A stretch of 64,000 nt of DNA from Thiohalocapsa sp963695445 (GTDB lineage Bacteria; Pseudomonadota; Gammaproteobacteria; Chromatiales; Chromatiaceae). The stretch's first letter is position 1. Every line of letters starts with the position of its first letter. The stretch spans positions 10,653-74,652 of the forward strand of contig CAVOGV010000039.1 of assembly GCA_963695445.1 (NCBI GenBank), read 5' to 3'. The position numbers and the translations under genes are program-made. Of the stretch, positions 47,060 through 53,584 are shown one piece after another. The notes under the pieces are model-generated. The model ran no database searches. It was not told the origin of the DNA and worked only from the letters and a program-made list of their open reading frames with translations.

Positions 47060-48595
47060 TCACGTCTTGCCCCTGGAGCGAGTGAGATCCTTCAGCGCAC
47101 TGGTCGCTGCTTGGTGTCCGGACAAGGCAGCCATCGGCACCCCGGCCCCGGGATGCGTGCTGCCCCCGGCCAGGTAGAGCCCCGGCACTTTGGTGCGCGA
47201 TCCCGGTCGGGCAAATGATGCCTGCCAGCCATGCGAAGCGCGGCCGTAGAGTGCGCCACCGGTTGCCGGGAAGAGCTGTTCGAATTGGCTTGGCGTGGTC
47301 GCGCGTATCGCGTCCGGTCGGGCGTCGATGCGCAATCCGCAGCGTTCGAGCACCGTGAACGTCCTGGCTTGTAGGTCTTCGATCTGCGTGCTGCCGAGAC
47401 GTTGGCTGTCGCCATTGGCCGGCGCGTTGATCAGCAACAGAAGGCGCTCCGCACCAACCGGTTCAGCCGCACTCGCTAAGCCGTCGCTGAGGCTCGCGCC
47501 ACGATCCTGCGCGCAGATATAGACGGTAGGCTCCTGGGGCAGCCGGCCGCGTTTGAAAATGTCGTCGAACTCCGTCGGATAATCTGACGAGAAGAAGACC
47601 GAGTGGCGCATCAGTGGGAAGTCTCTGGTCTTGGCCACCAGATTCCAGGTGAGTGCGGACAACGAGCGGTGCCGTGGCAGAGTGGGTGGCGCCGCACGAG
47701 CGACGCCTTTGCCGAGCAGTCCCGCGCCAAGCGCGCTGACATCGCTGTTGAGGATTACCACATCGGCCTGGATGCGGCGCGCGTCTTTGCCGGCCAAGCG
47801 GATGCCGCTGGCACGGCCGTTTTGGGTCAAGATCTCGGCAACCTCAGCACGGTAGTGGATCTGCGCGCCGTTGCGCTCGGCGAGCCCTGCTAGCGCGACC
47901 GCCAGTTGGTGCATGCCCCCGTCCACCAGCCAGACGCCCTCCTGTTCAACGTGGGCGATCAGCATCAGTGTCGCCGGCGACAGGAACGGAGAAGATCCCG
48001 CATAGGTTGCGTAACGTCCAAACAGCTGGCGCAGACGCGGATCGCGGAAATGGCCGCTGAGTGCCTGCCATAACGTTGAATAGGGTTTGATGTGCAGCAT
48101 CCCGCCAAGACCGTTGAGGCCGACTCGACCGGTCAACCCAAGCGGGTTGGTGCGGCTATTGCCGATGAACGGCTCTTTGAGAGTCTGATAGATGCGGCGT
48201 GCATCTTTGCTGAACTCAAGGAAACGTTTGCCCTCGTCTCCGCCGGAGAATTCGGCAACGGCATCGGCCGACCGCTGCAGGTCCGCGAATAGGTCCAGGC
48301 GCTCTCGTTCGCTCCACGCGTGACGTGCGATGATGTCCGCCTGCTTCAGGCTGAGTTCGGCGTCCAGTGAGGTGCCGGCCTTGGCGAAGAGCTCTTCGAA
48401 TACCCAGCGCATCGTCAGTACGGTTGGACCGGCATCGATGCGTGCGTCGCCGATCGCGACCTCGCGCATCTTGCCGCCGGGCGCCGCCGCGCGCTCGAAC
48501 AGTTGCACATCGAAACCGCGCGCGCTCAATTCCACGGCCGACGCGAGGCCGCCGATACCGGCGCCTACGATGATTGCCTTCTTAGTCTGGTGCAC
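47060..48595 (-). CDS. crtD: Hydroxyneurosporene desaturase
   Basis: FAD-dependent C3,4-desaturase of the spirilloxanthin pathway, acting after CrtC. N-terminal dinucleotide site IIVGAGIGGLASAVELSARG; the phytoene-desaturase family C-terminal signature GLYLAGGSTHPGAGVPM. 511 aa, full length. The start is a GTG (VHQTKKAIIVG). No crtF, crtI or crtB is in the window. Confidence 0.93.
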   Translation of the reverse strand: MHQTKKAIIVGAGIGGLASAVELSARGFDVQLFERAAAPGGKMREVAIGDARIDAGPTVLTMRWVFEELFAKAGTSLDAELSLKQADIIARHAWSERERLDLFADLQRSADAVAEFSGGDEGKRFLEFSKDARRIYQTLKEPFIGNSRTNPLGLTGRVGLNGLGGMLHIKPYSTLWQALSGHFRDPRLRQLFGRYATYAGSSPFLSPATLMLIAHVEQEGVWLVDGGMHQLAVALAGLAERNGAQIHYRAEVAEILTQNGRASGIRLAGKDARRIQADVVILNSDVSALGAGLLGKGVARAAPPTLPRHRSLSALTWNLVAKTRDFPLMRHSVFFSSDYPTEFDDIFKRGRLPQEPTVYICAQDRGASLSDGLASAAEPVGAERLLLLINAPANGDSQRLGSTQIEDLQARTFTVLERCGLRIDARPDAIRATTPSQFEQLFPATGGALYGRASHGWQASFARPGSRTKVPGLYLAGGSTHPGAGVPMAALSGHQAATSALKDLTRSRGKT

Positions 48596-48846
48596 TGTCT
48601 AGCCCTCTCTTTTCGCGACGCCGCAACGATACACCCGAAGCGCGTCCCTTGTTTGCGAGCTTCAGCTTTGTCTGCGCTGGCGCAGGAGGGGCGGGCCATG
48701 GGGCTGTCTTTGACAGGCGAAGGCCGGAGGCGGGTTGGCAACGGGCGTGCGGCGAGCGCGTTCGTTCAGGCTTCAAGCACAAGATGTTGGCCCGCCAGGA
48801 CAAGGTCCACTACCCGAGCCTTGAAACCCGGAGCCCCTGCAAACGG
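48596..48846. other. Gene-free stretch between crtD and the LH2 array
   Basis: About 250 bp with no recognisable gene or promoter motif. LH2 readthrough is presumably stopped by the hairpins just downstream of the last alpha gene (48848-48922). Confidence 0.4.
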
Positions 48847-48900
48847 CAGAATGGCGGAGGGAGCGAGGCATTGCGCCCAGCTCACACTCCGCCATTCTTA

Positions 48901-48922
48901 GGCAGCCCCGAGCGGGGCTGCC
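48901..48922 (-). terminator. Terminator hairpin, LH2 unit C
   Basis: GGCAGCCCCG / CGGGGCTGCC stem, about 55 bp after the short alpha stop. A second stem (AGAATGGCGGAG / CTCCGCCATTCT, 48848-48898) follows on the minus strand. Neither has a long T-tract. Both are repeated in all three units. Confidence 0.65.
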
Positions 48923-48977
48923 GACCCGATGCACGTGCCGGCGTCGCCGACAAGCGCTCGGGTATGGGTTCGATCGC

Positions 48978-49142
48978 TTACCAGGAATACTGCGGCAGCG
49001 AGAACACCATCCAATGCACGGCCAGCGCGATGACCAGCACGGCAAACAGGATCGGCATCAGCCAAGTGGCAGGATTCAGGACCAGCCAGATCTTCCAATC
49101 GTCTTCAGGATTCTTCGGGCGAGCAATCTGTTGTTCGGCCAT
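48978..49142 (-). CDS. pucA: LH2 alpha apoprotein, short form (unit C)
   Basis: Light-harvesting 2 alpha polypeptide, 54 aa, one membrane helix. NPEDDWKIWLVLNPATW is the N-terminal face, with Asp15 aligned to the B800 ligand of molischianum-type LH2. His43 (AVHWMVF) binds B850. The protein ends exactly at Trp54, so it has no C-terminal domain. It is identical in the three units. Confidence 0.93.
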   Translation of the reverse strand: MAEQQIARPKNPEDDWKIWLVLNPATWLMPILFAVLVIALAVHWMVFSLPQYSW

Positions 49143-49200
49143 GGTAAAGCCCTCTCAAGTGTAGGTTGTCAGTAACGTTCAGTCGACGGAAAGCGGTTAC

Positions 49201-49332
49201 TTAGAACCAGGGCTTCCAGGCGATGACCAGCAGATGCGCAGCGGCAGCGATGCCGGCGAACGCGGTGTAGGTCACTTTGAACTGCTCGTGGAACTCTTTG
49301 GCTTGCTCGACGGTTAAACCGGACAGACTCAT
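49201..49332 (-). CDS. pucB: LH2 beta apoprotein, 43 aa (unit C, second)
   Basis: Short beta chain starting MSLSGLTVEQAKEFHEQF and ending AWKPWF. B850 ligand His33 in AAAAHLLVIAW. Ribosome site GGAG before the ATG. It lies 58 bp upstream of the short alpha; the two form one heterodimer pair. The start lacks the MAE.. leader of the other beta genes. Confidence 0.93.
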   Translation of the reverse strand: MSLSGLTVEQAKEFHEQFKVTYTAFAGIAAAAHLLVIAWKPWF

Positions 49333-49422
49333 GATGTCACTCCGCTAGGGGTTTCAAAGGTGCCGCTGTTCTTAGTCGCGGCAATTAGCACGGTGGCGGC
49401 AAGCGCCACGCAGTAAGCGAGA

Positions 49423-49656
49423 TTACTGGGCCGCAGGCGCAGCAGGCGCTTCGACGGCAACCGGTGCCTCAACAGCGACGACAGCCTCTTCAGCGCCCCA
49501 GCTGTACTGCGGCAGCGAGAAGACCATGGCATGCACGCCAAGGGCGATGACCAGCGTCGCGGCCAGGATCGGCACCAGCCAGGTGGCGGGGTTGACGACC
49601 AGCCAAATGCGATAGTCCTGCTCTTTCGGCTTGTAGTTGAAAACGTCTTGGAACAT
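49423..49656 (-). CDS. pucA: LH2 alpha apoprotein, long form (unit C)
   Basis: 77-aa alpha chain: N-terminal MFQDVFNYKPKEQDYRIW (Asp14 as B800-type ligand), helix with ligand His42 (GVHAMVF), Trp53 (PQYSW), then a 24-residue tail of Ala, Val, Pro and Glu (EAPVAVEAPAAPAAQ). The tail is atypically acidic and proline-rich. It is paired with the 47-aa beta directly upstream. Confidence 0.94.
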   Translation of the reverse strand: MFQDVFNYKPKEQDYRIWLVVNPATWLVPILAATLVIALGVHAMVFSLPQYSWGAEEAVVAVEAPVAVEAPAAPAAQ

Positions 49657-49694
49657 TGCTCAAACCTCGCGGGAGCTAAATTGGGGAAGCGGTG

Positions 49695-49838
49695 TTAGAA
49701 CCAGGGCTTCCAGGCGATGACCAGAAAATGCGCAATCGCGGCGATGCCGGCAAATGCGGTGTAGGTCACTTTGAATTGCTCGTGGAATTCTTTTGCTTGC
49801 TCGACCGTCAGGCCGGAAAGGCTCTTCTGCTCAGCCAT
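49695..49838 (-). CDS. pucB: LH2 beta apoprotein, 47 aa (unit C, first)
   Basis: First gene of unit C. MAEQKSLSGLTVEQAKEFHE then AAIAHFLVIAWKPWF; His37 is the B850 ligand. Compared with units A and B it has Ile and Phe instead of Val and Ile on either side of the His. Strong ribosome site (TTGGAGG) 12 bp upstream. Confidence 0.94.
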   Translation of the reverse strand: MAEQKSLSGLTVEQAKEFHEQFKVTYTAFAGIAAIAHFLVIAWKPWF

Positions 49839-49978
49839 CGTTTTAAGCCTCCAATAGGGCGTTGCCGCCTCTGTCGCTTGCGATGCCGCGGCGGCTGTCC
49901 GTGAGGTTGGCCATCGCGACGCTGTGTTTGTCCGGGTGTTCCGGCAGGCGTTCCGTTGCCCGTTCTCTCTCCAGTGGT

Positions 49979-50010
49979 TGTCATTATAGACTGACACTTT
50001 TATATGTCAA
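49979..50010 (-). promoter_or_regulatory. LH2 unit C promoter with overlapping PpsR-type palindromes
   Basis: On the minus strand TTGACA (50010-50005), 16 bp, TATAAT (49988-49983). A perfect TGT-N12-ACA palindrome (49979-49996, arms TGTCA/TGACA) covers the -10, and an inverted TGACA-N8-TGTCA (49992-50009) covers the -35. PpsR/CrtJ recognises TGT-N12-ACA, so this is a likely repressor target. Confidence 0.85.
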
Positions 50011-50530
50011 TCTGGATTTACAAAAAAATGGGGTTTTTGGAAGTGCTTCACCGTGCTGCTGGAGCTGTGCGTTGTTCAAGTGGCCAAGCAAGCGCAGAGG
50101 GGCGGGCGAGAGCCGCTTTGCCAGATCGCTGGCCCTCTGCCGGTGGGGCGGAGCAGTGCGGCGATGCGCTCTTTCTCCGTGCCAGATCCTTCCGCGCCTT
50201 CGCGTGAGACTCTTCTTCGTTCAGGCGTTCCTCATCCGGTTAGGAACTGTGTCACGCGAAGGCGCAAAGGCACGAAGGAAGTCTTGTTCGCGCTGTTGTA
50301 CCTGCGTGCGAGCATCCCTGCATGCCTTGGGTCTGGTGGCCCGAACGATGCTCAATGCCTCCGTGAGGAGGGTTCTGAAGAAGGGCGGGGTGCAAGAGGG
50401 GGCGTCGCCGAGTGGCGGAAGCGCTGTGTGGGTTCTGTCAGGATGGTGCTTGGGCGCTGGGTTGGCCCCTGCAAACGTCAGAATGGCGGAGGGAGCGAGG
50501 GCATTGCGCCCAGCTCACACTCCGCCATTC
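50011..50530. repeat. Spacer between LH2 units B and C
   Basis: About 520 bp without a gene. It shares long segments with the 51657-52210 spacer (for example 50270-50460), so it belongs to the duplicated module. An imperfect inverted repeat (CGCCTTCGCGTGAGAC ... GTGTCACGCGAAGGCG) lies at 50191-50278. Confidence 0.7.
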
Positions 50531-50533
50531 TTA

Positions 50534-50555
50534 GGCAGCCCCGAGCGGGGCTGCC
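50534..50555 (-). terminator. Terminator hairpin, LH2 unit B
   Basis: Same GGCAGCCCCG / CGGGGCTGCC stem, 55 bp after the short alpha gene of unit B. The second stem follows at about 50481-50531. Confidence 0.65.
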
Positions 50556-50610
50556 GACCCGATGCACGTGCCGGCGTCGCCGACAAGCGCTCGGGTATGG
50601 GTTCGATCGC

Positions 50611-50775
50611 TTACCAGGAATACTGCGGCAGCGAGAACACCATCCAATGCACGGCCAGCGCGATGACCAGCACGGCAAACAGGATCGGCATCAGCCAAGT
50701 GGCAGGATTCAGGACCAGCCAGATCTTCCAATCGTCTTCAGGATTCTTCGGGCGAGCAATCTGTTGTTCGGCCAT
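50611..50775 (-). CDS. pucA: LH2 alpha apoprotein, short form (unit B)
   Basis: Identical in sequence to the unit A and C copies (54 aa, ligand His43, last residue Trp54). It is separated from the 43-aa beta by 58 bp. Identity extends into the flanking terminator, which points to recent duplication or gene conversion. Confidence 0.93.
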   Translation of the reverse strand: MAEQQIARPKNPEDDWKIWLVLNPATWLMPILFAVLVIALAVHWMVFSLPQYSW

Positions 50776-50833
50776 GGTAAAGCCCTCTCAAGTGTAGGTT
50801 GTCAGTAACGTTCAGTCGACGGAAGGCGGTTAC

Positions 50834-50965
50834 TTAGAACCAGGGCTTCCAGGCGATGACCAGCAGATGCGCAGCGGCAGCGATGCCGGCGAACGCGGTG
50901 TAGGTCACTTTGAACTGCTCGTGGAACTCTTTGGCTTGCTCGACGGTTAAACCGGACAGACTCAT
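50834..50965 (-). CDS. pucB: LH2 beta apoprotein, 43 aa (unit B, second)
   Basis: Identical protein to the unit C second beta: MSLSGL start, His33 as B850 ligand and a KPWF end. It follows the long alpha of unit B after a 90-bp gap containing a GTGGCG/CGCCAC hairpin (51026-51042). Confidence 0.93.
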   Translation of the reverse strand: MSLSGLTVEQAKEFHEQFKVTYTAFAGIAAAAHLLVIAWKPWF

Positions 50966-51055
50966 GATGTCACTCCGCTAGGGGTTTCAAAGGTGCCGCG
51001 GTTCTCGATCGCGGCAATTAGCACCGTGGCGGCACGCGCCACGACATCGGCTTAC

Positions 51056-51289
51056 TTACTGGGCTGCAGGTGCAGGTGCAGGTGCCTCGACGGCAACCGG
51101 CGCCTCGACGGCGACGGCTTCTTCAACGCCCCAGCTGTACTGCGGCAGCGAGAAGACCATGGCGTGCACGCCAAGGGCGATGACCAGCGTCGCGGCCAGG
51201 ATCGGCACCAGCCAGGTGGCGGGGTTGACGACCAGCCAAATGCGATAGTCCTGCTCTTTCGGCTTGTAGTTGAAAACGTCTTGGAACAT
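51056..51289 (-). CDS. pucA: LH2 alpha apoprotein, long form (unit B)
   Basis: 77-aa long alpha, same core as in unit C up to Trp53. The tail differs (GVEEAVAVEAPV, then APAPAPAAQ): the copies vary only in this region. Ligand His42, Asp14 conserved. Confidence 0.94.
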   Translation of the reverse strand: MFQDVFNYKPKEQDYRIWLVVNPATWLVPILAATLVIALGVHAMVFSLPQYSWGVEEAVAVEAPVAVEAPAPAPAAQ

Positions 51290-51327
51290 TGCTCAAACCT
51301 CGCGGGAGCTAAATTAGGGAAGCGGTG

Positions 51328-51471
51328 TTAGAACCAGGGCTTCCAGGCGATGACCAGAATATGCGCAACCGCGGCGATGCCGGCAAATGCGGTGTAGGTC
51401 ACTTTGAACTGCTCGTGGAATTCTTTTGCTTGCTCGACCGTCAGGCCGGAAAGGCTCTTCTGCTCAGCCAT
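51328..51471 (-). CDS. pucB: LH2 beta apoprotein, 47 aa (unit B, first)
   Basis: MAEQKSLSGL start as in unit C, but AAVAHILVIAW around His37 as in unit A. So this copy is a mosaic of the other two, which suggests recombination among units. Ribosome site TTGGAGG upstream. Confidence 0.94.
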   Translation of the reverse strand: MAEQKSLSGLTVEQAKEFHEQFKVTYTAFAGIAAVAHILVIAWKPWF

Positions 51472-51612
51472 CGTTTTAAGCCTCCAATAGGGCGTTGCCG
51501 CCTCTGTCGCTTGCGATGCCGCGGCGGCTGTCCGTGAGGTTGGCCATCGCGACGCTGTGTTTGCCCGGGTGTTCCGGCAGGCGTTCCGTTGCCCGTTCTC
51601 TGCTCCAGTGGT

Positions 51613-51644
51613 TGTCATTATAGACTGACACATTTATATGTCAA
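51613..51644 (-). promoter_or_regulatory. LH2 unit B promoter with overlapping PpsR-type palindromes
   Basis: Minus-strand TTGACA (51644-51639), 16 bp, TATAAT (51622-51617). TGT-N12-ACA palindrome at 51613-51630 and TGACA-N8-TGTCA at 51626-51643. Almost identical to the unit C control region. Confidence 0.85.
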
Positions 51645-51656
51645 CCTAGATTTACA

Positions 51657-52210
51657 AAAAAGGATCGATGATCGCCGACTGCCGGCAACAGGCGCGCCGG
51701 CGGTCGCTCGGGCGCGCCGCTGGCTGCTGGCTGTCGAAATCCACTGTTTCTGGCGATGTGTTCGACGCCTGCTTTTGGCGACAACTCGTCCGCGATGGGT
51801 GCCTGGATCTTTGGTCATCTGCCCGTGGGAGCGGAACAGTTTCGCGGTGCGCTCTGTTTCCGTGCCAGGTCCTTCGCGCCTTTGCGCCTTCGCGTGAGAC
51901 TCTTCGTTCATGCGCTCCTCATCCGGTTAGGAATGTCTCACGCGAAGGCACGAAGGACGTCTTGTTCGCGCTGTTGTACCTGCGTGCGAGCATCCCTGCA
52001 TGCCTTGGGTCTGGTGGCCCGAACGATGATCAAGGCCTCTGTGACGATGGTTCTGAAGAAGGGCGGGGTGCAAGAGGGGGCGTCGCCGAGTGGCGGAAGC
52101 GCTGGGTGGGTTCTGTCAGGATAGTGCTTGGGCGCTTGGGCGGCCCTTGCAAACGTCAGAATGGCGGAGGGAGCGAGGGCATTGCGCCCAGCTCACACTC
52201 CGCCATTCTT
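51657..52210. repeat. Spacer between LH2 units A and B
   Basis: About 550 bp without a gene. The part nearest unit B (51660-51860) is unlike the B-C spacer; the rest (51870-52210) matches it closely. An inverted repeat of the CGCCTTCGCGTGAGAC / TCTCACGCGAAGGC type spans 51871-51957. Confidence 0.7.
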
Positions 52211-52211
52211 A

Positions 52212-52233
52212 GGCAGCCCCGAGCGGGGCTGCC
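52212..52233 (-). terminator. Terminator hairpin, LH2 unit A
   Basis: Same stem as in units B and C, 55 bp after the short alpha gene of unit A. Confidence 0.65.
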
Positions 52234-52288
52234 GACCCGATGCACGTGCCGGCGTCGCCGACAAGCGCTCGGGTATGGGTTCGATCGC

Positions 52289-52453
52289 TTACCAGGAATA
52301 CTGCGGCAGCGAGAACACCATCCAATGCACGGCCAGCGCGATGACCAGCACGGCAAACAGGATCGGCATCAGCCAAGTGGCAGGATTCAGGACCAGCCAG
52401 ATCTTCCAATCGTCTTCAGGATTCTTCGGGCGAGCAATCTGTTGTTCGGCCAT
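52289..52453 (-). CDS. pucA: LH2 alpha apoprotein, short form (unit A)
   Basis: 54-aa alpha, identical to the other two short forms. It pairs with the 46-aa beta upstream, the one small beta gene whose leader differs. Confidence 0.93.
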   Translation of the reverse strand: MAEQQIARPKNPEDDWKIWLVLNPATWLMPILFAVLVIALAVHWMVFSLPQYSW

Positions 52454-52511
52454 GGTAAAGCCCTCTCAAGTGTAGGTTGTCAGTAACGTTCAGTCGACGG
52501 AAGGCGGTTAC

Positions 52512-52652
52512 TTAGAACCAGGGCTTCCAGGCGATGACCAGCAGATGCGCAGCGGCAGCGATGCCGGCGAACGCGGTGTAGGTCACTTTGAACTGCTCGT
52601 GGAACTCTTTGGCTTGCTCGACGGTGAGGCCGGAGAGAGAAGTATCAGCCAT
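52512..52652 (-). CDS. pucB: LH2 beta apoprotein, 46 aa (unit A, second)
   Basis: Starts MADTSLSGLTVEQ, so it keeps a leader that the unit B and C second betas lack (MSLSGL). From SLSGL on it is identical to them. B850 ligand His36. The 5' flank also differs from the other units, marking the edge of the conserved block. Confidence 0.93.
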   Translation of the reverse strand: MADTSLSGLTVEQAKEFHEQFKVTYTAFAGIAAAAHLLVIAWKPWF

Positions 52653-52766
52653 TGCGATATACCTCGGATCGTGTTGTGAATTGCAGCGTCAACGCCGCCG
52701 CGGTGGTTGTGCCAAGCCTCTTTAAGAAGCATTGGCCGAGAGTTTTTGCAGATTACTGGGCGCAGA

Positions 52767-53000
52767 CTACTGGGCCGCGGGTGCAGCAGGCGCTTCGACA
52801 GCGACAGGCGCTGCGACAGCAACGGCGGCCTCTTCAGCGCCCCAGCTGTACTGTGGCAGCGAGAAGACCATGGCGTGCACGCCAAGGGCGATGACCAGCG
52901 TCGCGGCCAGGATTGGGACCAGCCAGGTGGCGGGGTTGACGACCAGCCAAATGCGATAGTCCTGCTCTTTCGGCTTGTAGTTGAAAACGTCTTGGAACAT
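52767..53000 (-). CDS. pucA: LH2 alpha apoprotein, long form (unit A)
   Basis: 77-aa long alpha with tail GAEEAAVAVAAPVAVEA.. The core is identical to units B and C. Pair partner of the first beta 38 bp upstream. Confidence 0.94.
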   Translation of the reverse strand: MFQDVFNYKPKEQDYRIWLVVNPATWLVPILAATLVIALGVHAMVFSLPQYSWGAEEAAVAVAAPVAVEAPAAPAAQ

Positions 53001-53038
53001 TGCTCAAACCTCGCGGGAGCTAAATTAGGGAAGCGGTG

Positions 53039-53182
53039 TTAGAACCAGGGCTTCCAGGCGATGACCAGAATATGCGCAACCGCGGCGATGCCGGCAAATG
53101 CGGTGTAGGTCACTTTGAACTGCTCGTGGAATTCTTTTGCTTGCTCGACCGTCAGGCCGGAAAGGCTTTGCGATTCTGCCAT
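53039..53182 (-). CDS. pucB: LH2 beta apoprotein, 47 aa (unit A, first)
   Basis: First gene of the array. MAESQSLSGLTVEQ start, AAVAHILVIAWKPWF end, B850 ligand His37. Its ribosome site (GAGGG) is weaker than in units B and C. Confidence 0.94.
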   Translation of the reverse strand: MAESQSLSGLTVEQAKEFHEQFKVTYTAFAGIAAVAHILVIAWKPWF

Positions 53183-53584
53183 TGACTTACCCTCTGTCTT
53201 GCGATGCGCCGCGAGGCATTCGCGGCGGCGTTCATTGAGGCGAAATCTGCCTCACCGACACTAGCAGCCGGATGGCGAACTGTGCGTTCCCGTCCGATCT
53301 TTCCCTCTGGTTGTGTCAGTTTAGCGTGACATATTATGATGTCAAGCGAGATATACAGTGTTTTGGATGGGTTTTGTCAACGCCGGCGCGCGTTCCCGTC
53401 GGCGGCACACAGCTGGCTAGCCGAAGGACATGCTAAGGTCGAGATCTGTCAACATTGGTTGGTGTTAGCTCAAGTTGACGACAGGGGGCATGCGAACTAG
53501 ATTGGCGGCGGCATGTGCGCGTCGGGTGCCGTGCGGGTGCCGTTCGTTCGCGTGATCTCTTTTGGTATGGAGCGAAACATTAAG
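53183..53584. other. Divergent pucB-pucC control region
   Basis: About 400 bp between the first beta and pucC, transcribed apart. Besides the promoter listed next, a looser inverted pair (GTCAAC ... GTTGAC) lies at about 53447-53480. No gene is seen. Confidence 0.6.
53314..53345 (-). promoter_or_regulatory. LH2 unit A promoter with PpsR-type palindromes
   Basis: Minus-strand TTGACA (53345-53340), 16 bp, TAAACT (53323-53318): the -10 is poorer than in units B and C. TGT-N12-ACA palindrome at 53314-53331 and TGACA-N8-TGTCA at 53327-53344. The region also separates pucB from pucC, so both could respond to the same regulator. Confidence 0.8.

Noticed and set aside
50053..50808. Long plus-strand open frames over the LH2 spacers and antenna genes
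   Set aside because: They run antisense through the short alpha gene and repeated spacer and are duplicated only because the module is.
48978..53182. Antenna genes as LH1 (pufBA)
   Set aside because: The beta chains end KPWF and the alphas have the NPATW/DY-IW pattern of LH2; no pufL or pufM follows.
48901..53345. LH2 units as a transposable element
   Set aside because: No transposase, no target-site duplication; repeats fit tandem duplication of an operon.
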